Shown: positions 11,937-20,219 of the stretch, one piece after another | Layout: every line of letters starts with the position of its first letter | How positions within the stretch are numbered: the first letter of the stretch is position 1 | Assembly (NCBI RefSeq): GCF_028453695.1 | Contig: NC_135773.1 | Location: 23,237,782-23,301,781, forward strand | Length of the DNA: 64,000 bases | DNA from: Augochlora pura | Lineage: Eukaryota > Arthropoda > Insecta > Hymenoptera > Halictidae | Direction: 5' to 3' | Made by a program: the position numbers and the translations under genes | Notes under the pieces: model-generated | Databases searched by the model: none | The model's input: only the letters and a program-made list of their open reading frames with translations | Told to the model about the DNA's origin: nothing

Positions 11937-12197
11937 TTAACCCTTTAAAATTTAACCCCTCCCCAGTCGAATGGTGACCGTGAGGCACCGTAAAATTGTT
12001 CCACCACAAAATAATCTCTATACTAACAATGTTTGCGTTTTGAATATTAAGGTTATGTTACGTTGATGCGTTGCGACTTGTGCAACAGTTAATAGGCTCT
12101 TAACAATTTTTTGAATGCTTGCCTTAGAGTCGCCGCTCGACCGTAAAGGGTTAAAGAAATTATTTCAGTTGAAGTGGCTTCGAGTGGAAAGGGTTAA
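11937..12197. mobile_element. Nested pair of TTAA-flanked MITEs, copy D
   Basis: Two left ends and two right ends are stacked. The outer pair is TTAA-CCCTTT at 11937 and AAAGGG-TTAA ending at 12197. The inner pair is TTAA-CCCC at 11952 and GTAAAGGG-TTAA ending at 12154. The inner right end, GCTCGACCGTAAAGGG, closely matches copy C. The simplest reading is one element inserted near the end of an older one. Confidence 0.6.
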
Positions 12198-12877
12198 TAA
12201 TTCCGACGGATCGCAGGAACAATAACAACAATAAAAGAAACAATTTCTACTTTAAATCCTTCGTCACTATTAACGCTAAAACTATACAAATAAAAGCTGT
12301 ATAAAAATATTTGAGATCCCCGAAAATAACCTAACTCCTTAAATGAAATAGTTCATCTTTCAATTATCAATAACAATACCAATCCATCGTGCCAATTAAA
12401 ATTAAAGAGCGAAGAACATGGGAGAAGACAGGTAATCGGAAAAATGAAATTATCCGTCCACCGAGGCGTGTTCATTTTTAACGCCTATAGACTAATTAAA
12501 GGGGTGGTTCGGTAGAAATTCGCTGGAGCGAACCGAGCTCCCTCTCTCTCTCTCGTCGTCCCTGGGATCGTCGTCTTTGCCTTCTATATTGGCTCGTAAG
12601 CGCGCCTCTTATAAAGCGGAGCAATTATCCGGGTAAAATACTCTCCGAAATTTCCGTGATAAATTTCCGGCCGTAATAAGGGTGAGTCGCAAGTCATTTG
12701 GCCAGGCTCGGCGGCGGGGTGGGTATCGGTAGCTTCAATAGAAATTCTTTCCAACCTCTCTCTCTCTCTCTCTCCTTCTCTCTATTTCTCCCTTTATCTA
12801 TATTTCTCTCTCTTTCATTTTTCTCTCTCTTTTTCTCTGTGTCTTTCTATCTTTCTATTTCTTTCTATTTCTTCCTT

Positions 12878-12934
<57 letters not shown>

Positions 12935-14489
12935 CACCCACCCTTTCTAATTCGTCGTTTCGCCGTTTAATTTAAACATTTGCCGCTAATCTCGTGCAAC
13001 GTTGGTAGTCCGGCGGTGAGAAGCTTCCTCCAGTCGAAAGCTAATAATTACCGGCCCTGAATGTAGTGCGAACAGGGGTGGAATGGGGTTACGGGGGTGT
13101 TCCGGAGGAGGGGGGGGGGGGGGGATGGCGTCAGGGATGCTTTTCTTCCTTTGTCGTCTGCGCGCGAGATCCACCCCGAAACATCGAGTGCGAATAAAAC
13201 GGCGCACCACGGTCGGCCGAGCTTGTTCAACTGAAAATTAGCTGCCCGGCAGTTTTTCCATGTTAACATTCTTTTTCCATGTTAACATTCTTTTTCCATG
13301 TTAACTTCTGCGAAACTTGTTCCTTTTTTTAAGTAAAAATTGACGTGCTGTTTATTTTGGAACAATGATTTGCTTGTCTAGTTTTATTTGTATTATTTTG
13401 CGATATTATTTCTAGCAATGTTTTGTGCTTTATAATTTATTGAATTAATTTTGTGGTTACGTGGAGAGCGTAGAGCATGGGATATAGATTGTATTAAAAA
13501 TGACTGAAACATAACCTGTAACCCCTTTGGTCAAAATATTCTTAAATAGGAATTATTAAAATATCGTCGATTTATTCTTGAGATTAATTTTTGTTATTTA
13601 AATTCTTTTATTCGAGCAGGTAACGACTACGCAATTTTGTCAAACATATAAAAAATCCTCAGCTTAAATATTGATGTAATTAATACTAGCAAAATTATTT
13701 TTGATATAGTATAATACTGCTTCTTCAGACAAAAGTAATTGCGACACCTTGATTCTTCGTTAATGAAAGTGGAGTTTTTATTTAATTAAAGTTTCTTATT
13801 TAATTAATCGCGTGGGCGCATTGTTAAACAAGAATGTAAGTTACGTTGTGCCTAAATAAGTTTCGCGGTGTGACGTATTAGGAACGGGCGTTCGCGGCGG
13901 AATAATGGCGACGGGCGCCATTAAAAATTTCAATTTCCTGTTTAATTTTGCGACAGTTTTCGTGCACGCCTGAACTTAGCAGCCCCTGAAATATACGATG
14001 TAATTACACGCGAGCCCGTTGTTCGGTTTTGTAAAATATATGTAAGGCGAGAGGCCGAAGTAAATTTGGGATTTATAGTGCAATCTCAACTTCATAATGG
14101 CTTCGCCGGAAGCATATATTACAATTAATATCCGGCGACCCGTAGAGAAATGCTCCTTCAATTTTCCGCTTGGAAAATAAGAATAGAGGCGAAAGAAATT
14201 TCTGTCTGTAATTATGGTGCACGACGGGGCGAGGAAAGGTGGTGTAAGAAACCATGTAAGACGGGGAAGGGGTGGGTAAAAGTGAACGCGACGTAAAACC
14301 TTGACGTAATTAAGCTGTTGCCCTTGAGCTTAAGCTTCTTAGAGGTTTTCCCGAGGTAGTGAAATTCCCGCATACCCGTCAACGTCTAATGAGGGGATTG
14401 CGGATGAAGTTTCAGGCCGTAGAGAGGGGCAATTAGGCAAACCGTATTTGCTCCATGTCTGAGACGCGTGTGCGACGCGCTCGATCCTT
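12198..14489. other. Intergenic, no gene seen
   Basis: Holds the long pyrimidine tract at 12755-12932, a G15 run at 13110-13124, a small triplicate of TTTTTCCATGTTAACATTC around 13254-13305, and AT-rich sequence. No coding or RNA feature is supported. Confidence 0.4.
12755..12932. repeat. Long polypyrimidine/(CT)n tract
   Basis: About 178 bp of nearly pure C/T on the plus strand, ending in some 20 perfect CT units. Such mirror-like homopurine/homopyrimidine tracts can form triplex (H-) DNA. The serine/leucine/phenylalanine open frame across it is low-complexity and not a gene. Confidence 0.9.
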
Positions 14490-14728
14490 CGCGTACGATG
14501 TCTCGCGATAAATTATGTTGTCACTGTCGCTGTTGCTCAATTTAAGTGTTATACACAATGTTCAATATAATATACAAAATTTTAATAATAACAATAATAA
14601 TTATATATCGCGTACGATGTCTCGCGATAAATTATGTTGTCACTGTCGCTGTTGCTCAATTAAAGGGTTATACACAATATTCAATATAATATACAAAATT
14701 TTAATAATAATAATAATAATTATACAAA
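14490..14728. repeat. 119-bp direct tandem duplication, two copies
   Basis: The unit starting CGTACGATGTCTCGCGATAA occurs at 14492 and 14611. The copies are nearly identical and end in (TAA)n-rich sequence. Confidence 0.9.
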
Positions 14729-14758
14729 ATCGGTATAATATACAATATGTATAATATA

Positions 14759-14947
14759 TTAACCCTTCGCAAGTTTATTAGCGATTTGCAACCATTTCTC
14801 GATGTCCACAGATTCATATAAATCGAATATTATTATAATAATATTATATATGCATATATACATATATAACGTATACTATATAATAATATAAATGTTCATA
14901 AGCGCCGGTAGGTAACATCCATGATGGCGCGGAGTGCAAAGGGTTAT
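14759..14947. mobile_element. TTAA-flanked MITE, copy E (189 bp)
   Basis: TTAA-CCCTTCGC stands at the left and GGAGTGCAAAGGG-TTAT at the right. It is less conserved inside, and one target duplication carries a mismatch. It directly follows the 119-bp duplication. Confidence 0.6.
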
Positions 14948-15512
14948 GTCTGCCGGAAATTTCTGTCAGCGAAGAATATAATCGACTCTTCGTACATTTA
15001 ATATTTATTGTACAATTTAATTTCGTTACCTGCGACCTCTAACTAGCGTGATGGCAATTTGCTCAAGTGAGCATATATGCATACTATACTTGATAAGACA
15101 TTATAGGACAGAATTAAAAATCGAACTTTGAATTTGAAAGAATTCTCGCATAAGACTAAACTGTACCATAGAAAGCACCCGAAGAAGAATCGTCAGAAAA
15201 TGCTAAAAAATCGGACCGACCAGGCCGCCTCGTACACCATCCGGCCAAATAAACCTGAAGCATAAAATCGGCCACGGAATCATCGCGCGAGTGAATTCAT
15301 CAGCTGCGACTGTCTCAATCGCGGCGGACAAGAAAGATCACCGGGACAAAATTAAACGACCTCATCATCATTAGACCGGCCCACCCCACCTAATTACCGG
15401 GGAGACGTCTTAGACGCGGATGACATCGTCGGAAGGAAGACGCGCCTTCGCCCCGGTCTTCGTCGCTCTGCGAGAAGCGTCTCGGACGTGTGGAGGGTGG
15501 GTCGAGGTCGGC

Positions 15513-15515
<3 letters not shown>

Positions 15516-15554
<39 letters not shown>
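15516..15554. repeat. (GA)n microsatellite upstream of the Not gene
   Basis: About 19 GA units with one interruption. GA repeats can serve as GAGA-factor-type sites in insects, but function here is not shown. Confidence 0.9.
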
Positions 15555-15557
<3 letters not shown>

Positions 15558-15702
15558 GAGAGAGACTGTTGCGGAGGAGAAGCGGAGAGGCGCGGGCGGT
15601 GGTGAGTTGGTCTACACGGGAAAGCTTATTAATGGGTCTCCGGGTAGGGGGTTGGCTGTGCGGAAGGACTGGAAGAGAGGACCGTAGAGAGGAAGAACGA
15701 CA

Positions 15703-15738
15703 GCCAGCTAGCTAGCTAGCTATCTAGCTATCTAGCGA
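15703..15738. repeat. (CTAG)n-type tetranucleotide repeat
   Basis: CAGCTAGCTAGCTAGC followed by CTATCTAG units, self-complementary throughout. Confidence 0.85.
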
Positions 15739-16563
15739 GCAAGAGAGCGGGTCTTGAGAGCCGGTGGCTGGATGGTTTGAGGCAGGAGGGTGGAAAAAAA
15801 GTAACAGACTCCCCGCAAATAACCCCCACGATGCCGGCGCAGGGGGGGCGTGTCCCGGCACCGGTGGTGATGGCAGCCGTTGGCCAATCGGCGCTCACGG
15901 TCCCGCGGCGCGTCGGTCTTCCTTCGTCGAACGAAAAAATATTGACCGCGGCGAGGGGGTATTCTGCGGTCCATTTGGGGGTTGCGGAGGTGAAACGCAA
16001 CCCCTGTAGTGATTGTTAGGAGAGTGGCGAAACGGTGCGGCGGGAAGGCAGAGAGCGAGAGGGGAGGGGCGGGGGGAGGTGGAGGACGAGGGCGAGGGGG
16101 TGGCTGCACACCGCCGGGTGAATACCCCCCTCGTCACGTACGGGATCATTAGCCGGATATCCTTAGTCCTGCCGGCCAACCCTCTCTGATAGCGGTGATC
16201 CTCGTGCCTGACATCATTATCCTGGGATGCTGTGCAGCGCCAGCGCGGTTCCGCCATCCTTCGTAGCTGCCCTCTCGTCATCGTTTCCCGTTTTCGGCCG
16301 GTCGTGTTTTTCCCGTGTCAGCACGCGGACCGTCTCGCGGACGACCCGCTCTGCCCCGGCTTGGTTCCCCGTCGGCGTCGGTGATGTCTGTGCGCGGGCT
16401 CCGATCCTTGTTTTGTGCCGGTGTGTACGGTGATTGAGGATCCTCTTCCAAGTTTTTCCGCGCGAACGATGGACGCTGCCGCCGCGAACCGCAGTGGACC
16501 CGTAACATTCGAACACCGATAGACACGAACGGGGCGACGACGATAAAGGTTAGGACGACGACT

Positions 16564-19500
16564 ATGGAGGCCGGCGAGCCGTCGGGACGTCTCACCGTCG
16601 AAGACCTGTCCGATTGCCGGAGCGAGTCCAGTCATTCCGAGTCCCAGCTCAGAGCGTTCCAGGACTACGAAAGGGTGAAGGAGCTGAACCTGTCGGTGGA
16701 GAAGTCGAAGGAGGAGAACACGGAGCCGAAGGACTTTCATCTGGAGCCGGCGAGAATCCACTTCGAGGACTTCGAGAACGCTGCTAGGAATCTGCCGATC
16801 ACGTTGAACAAGGGCTACGTTAACAGCGGTTTGAACGACATGGCATATCCTTTGGACAGATCGAACGAGAACGAAGAATCGTTGGACACGTCGAGCCTGT
16901 GCAGATCGAAGAACCCGTCGGCCAAGGATCTTCTGTTCAATTTACGGGAAGGCAGACAGAAGAACGCCCATGCGGCTCTGTCGCTAGACAGGTACGGCAA
17001 GGATTTGAACTTCGCGGTATCCGAGAAGGACATCAAGGATTTCGGGCTTCTGAAGAATTACAGTCTCGATCGGATGAAGGAGTTCAATCTGTCGCTGGAC
17101 AGGATGCGGGACAATCACATCGGGAACTTCGCGCTGGAGAGACTCCGCGGCGGTGCCGGCTTGCTGGAGAATCCCCCTATGCTGGAGCATAACGAGTATA
17201 AGAATATTCAAGCACAGCCGAGGAATCAGAATATCGAAGCGATCGCGTTGGAGCGAATGAGACGATCGCATTTGATGGGCACCGATCTGACGGCACAGAA
17301 TTTGTCCTCGCAGCTGTCGCATCCGCACTCCATCACGCAGATGCAGCACTCGCAGCAACAACAGCAACAACAGGCGAAATCGTTCACCATCGATGCCATT
17401 TTGGGGCTGAGGAATAATCCCAGGGAGAAACGGGGACAGCAGCAACAGTACAAGAAGCATCAAGGTATGTTACAGTCACAGCTCCCTCGAGGATTATTAT
17501 AAATAAATTGTTTAATAAATCTAAGACTGCATGGACCACTGCAAAGCTTCGTACCCGTCGAAATGCGAGGTTATTCGATTTATAAAATTGTGAAAGGCAC
17601 ATTTCAATTATTAAAATGGCAATATTGAATTTTGAACAAATCGCTTCGTTGAAAATAAATTGTCATTCTTGCTCGAGCTTCAACGTAGCGAAGAATTTTG
17701 TACATACGAAAGTTTGCTTACTTCAGTGGTGTACCGGTGTAAAAACAAATGGCCGTTCATTCCCGCACGATTTAGTGGAAATTTTCGTATCGATTTAATT
17801 TTCAAGTTTGACAAATTTCTGTGTCCAACAGAAATCTCTCGTGACTAAAGCCTCGAATGGTTCGGTGATCGTACCGCAAGCTTTTAGACATTTTTCTACA
17901 GTAAGTTACAAGAAACTATGTACAGTTTATATTACAAAGGTTTAATAACCTTGAAAGTTTAGTTTTCAATTCGGTGAAATTCGATGCTTTCTGCGGCAGT
18001 AATTGATGTTCGAACTCGTCCTTGCAAATTCGATCGGGATCCGAACGGGGGTAACTTTAAATAATTGCATTTATTAGGCGGAGCTTAATGCAGAAAGTTT
18101 CGGGTAATCGGGGGGGACCGGTTAATGAAAACGTGATTTCCCAAAAGCGTTTCCAAACTTTTGAGCAATCCGATTGAAATGTCAATATTGTTCGGCCGCT
18201 AACTTAATACATTACCGTAACTGGTTTCTGCTTGTTTCGAACGGTAACGAACGTGCCAAAATAATTAAATACCACGGCATTAAAGTAGGTAGAAATATTC
18301 TTTGGAAATTGAGAGAATCGTAGAACTTTTTACAGTGTTAAAAAGTGAACAAAAATAATTCTTTAATAGAATTTGTTAAGCCGATTCTCTGCCATTTACA
18401 CAAAATCACAAGATATTTAATTCTTGGATGGCATGGAGCCTAAATTAACTTCGTATAATTTTATACCAGTCAGTTTTAATTATTAACTATTTATATTGGG
18501 TTAAATGAAAGCAATAGCGGTCATAGCAGAAATATTCACCGTTCATAAGGGTGTAATCTAGTTTATTTATTATACAGGGTGAGCCTATTACCCTTAATTT
18601 TGCGCTGTTTAATAAGCTTTATTGTTATATGATATAATATTTTCCACGAGACCATTGTTGTATTTACAAAACACAGCTGTACTTTTTCAAAATTATAACT
18701 GCATATTTTTTAGTGAACAGATTCTTTAGTATATTATTTACTATTTTCTACTATATTATATTCATGCAATTTCCTATATATGCATTTCCTCCGTTTTATT
18801 TATCATGATCATACTCGCCATTAAAAATTAAAATTAATTCTTTACCAATACCCAGACTCGCCCAGTATATTATTTACTATTTTCTATTGTATTATTCTCC
18901 TACAATTTCCTATATCAAATCTATACAATGTGACGCGACGATACCGTTTTATTTATCATTATCGTACTCGCCGTTAAAAATTAAAATTAATTCTTTACCA
19001 ATACCCCGTCTCACCCAGTATATTATTTACTATTTTCTATTATATTATTCTCCTACAATTTCCTATATCAAATCTATACAATGTGACGCGACGATACCGT
19101 TTTATTTATCATTATCATACTCGCCATAAAAAATTAAAATTAATTCATACCCGACTCACCCTGTACATAGACCATAGAATCTAGAAAATAGACAAATATT
19201 TCTCTCCTAGAAAATAATTATCCGACCCCCGATTTCGTCGACTTAGCAAAGGTAGTATAGCGTATGCCTTCCGTCGCGCTAAAACACGAGTTTTCGCCCT
19301 GGGAATTGCAGGCCAGGAAGGCGGCACGAAGAACGGGAACACGAGCTCCTGTTCGGGCGGCGGTGGCAAGCTGAAGAGGGTGCGTACGATCTTCACGGCG
19401 GAGCAGCTGGAACGGCTGGAGGGTGAATTCGCGCGGCAGCAGTACATGGTCGGCCCGGAGAGGCTCTACCTGGCACACGCGCTCAGGCTGACCGAGGCCC

Positions 19501-19643
19501 AGGTGAAGGTCTGGTTCCAGAACCGGCGGATCAAGTGGCGGAAACACCATCACGAGCAGCAGAGCCAACGCGTCCACGAGTTCCAGCGCACGCTGAACTC
19601 GTCGTTGGAGCACGAGGACAGCAACGAGACCGACAAATGGTGA
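16564..19643 (+). CDS. not2: Homeobox protein Not (not2-like) transcription factor
   Basis: Two exons: 16564-17464 (donor CAAG|GTATGT) and 19312-19643 (acceptor TTGCAG|GCC), split in phase 1, giving 410 aa. The homeodomain is at residues 321-380, with R325, Q370 (position 50), W368, F369 and N371, and helix 3 reading KVWFQNRRIKWRK. The stretch EFARQQYMVGPERLYLA is characteristic of the Not/NOTO family. An eh1-like Groucho-binding motif, FTIDAIL, sits at residues 274-280, as is usual for this class. A glutamine run precedes it. The N-terminal region carries repeated LDR motifs, described under findings. Not proteins are nuclear, sequence-specific regulators; in vertebrates they act in notochord and axial patterning, and insect orthologues are less studied. 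The start is the ATG at 16564. The stop TGA at 19641 is followed by a long in-frame open stretch. Certainty on family is high; the exact name is by orthology inference. Confidence 0.93.
18573..19165. mobile_element. MITE with TACAGGGTGAG ends and amplified interior
   Basis: The 11-bp perfect inverted ends are TACAGGGTGAG at 18573-18583 and CTCACCCTGTA at 19155-19165. If the outer TA is the target duplication, the element starts CAGGGTGAG, which suggests a Tc1/mariner-type TA insertion. There is no transposase. Inside are three tandem units starting GTATATTATTTACTATTTTC at 18729, 18865 and 19018 (136 bp, then 153-bp spacing). Confidence 0.65.
18729..19165. repeat. Three tandem units (136-153 bp) inside the intronic MITE
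   Basis: Units 2 and 3 are nearly identical and unit 1 is diverged. Each unit ends in a version of the element's right end: CTCGCCCAGTA, CTCACCCAGTA, CTCACCCTGTA. So the amplified unit includes the terminal repeat. Confidence 0.8.
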
Positions 19644-19931
19644 AAGGAGACCGCGCTGCACGACCGAGAGCCGTCGCTTCGTTTCCACGCCCCTTCCTTG
19701 GTGTCCGCGCCGCTGACGTTCTTCGATCCCAGAAATGAGCGACCGCGAGCTAGGCTAATTATCTCCGAGGACGACGACGATTCGCTCGGCGGACAAGAAG
19801 ACGTCTTCGAAAGTCCGGATCACGTCTTCGAAAGTCCGGATTGCTATCGTTTCATCTCGCGTGCGGGTTCCGGCGATCACGCTTTCCGGTTGATCCCGCG
19901 GAGAGAGACTGCTTCTTCTTCCTCGTCGTAG
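19644..19931 (+). other. In-frame open stretch directly after the Not gene stop codon
   Basis: After TGA at 19641-19643 the same frame stays open for 95 codons to TAG at 19929. It would encode an acidic patch (ISEDDDDSLGG), a seven-residue direct repeat (VFESPDH then VFESPDC, a 21-bp duplication) and a terminal serine run. It may be 3' UTR that happens to be open, a stop-codon readthrough extension, or a remnant. A weak donor ATG|GTGAAA overlaps the stop codon. Confidence 0.35.
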
Positions 19932-20219
19932 ATACCTCGAGAAAGGGATCGGGGATCTGCCGGAACGGCTGACCAGTTGGTACAGGTGGCGCGAACTCGA
20001 GTACCGATGATCGAAGTTTGTGCGAGTTGATCGAAGACTTTATCGATAGAGAAGACTTGTAAGACAAAAAAAGTTATGTCCTCGGTGTCGCGTTGAGTTT
20101 TGATCGAAGTAATGTACTGGTCGGAGGGTGCGCGATAGAGACACCGTGGATATGTAAATTCTCGAAGGTGCGACGGTGAGAACAATTTGCGAACGTTCAA
20201 CGAAGAGAATCGCAAAACG
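19932..20219 (+). other. Short intergenic / 5' UTR between the Not gene and the unknown gene
   Basis: Of the 576 bp between the Not stop and the next ATG, this second half contains no AATAAA or ATTAAA, no obvious TATA box and no repeat. It is composed like exonic UTR rather than AT-rich intron. Confidence 0.4.

Larger units (their letters stand above)
14948..16563 (+). promoter_or_regulatory. 5' flank and probable 5' UTR of the Not homeobox gene
   Basis: AT-rich up to about 15180, then strongly GC- and CpG-rich up to the ATG at 16564, as expected for a developmental-gene promoter. It contains a GA microsatellite and a CTAG repeat. No convincing TATA box was found near the ATG, and the start site cannot be placed. 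The many overlapping open frames are by-products of GC richness. Confidence 0.4.
17465..19311 (+). other. Intron 1 of the Not homeobox gene (1847 bp)
   Basis: A GT-AG intron splitting the coding sequence between the Q/K-rich region and the linker before the homeodomain. It carries an inverted-repeat element with internal tandem repeats (18573-19165). The rest is AT-rich with no recognised coding content. Confidence 0.85.
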
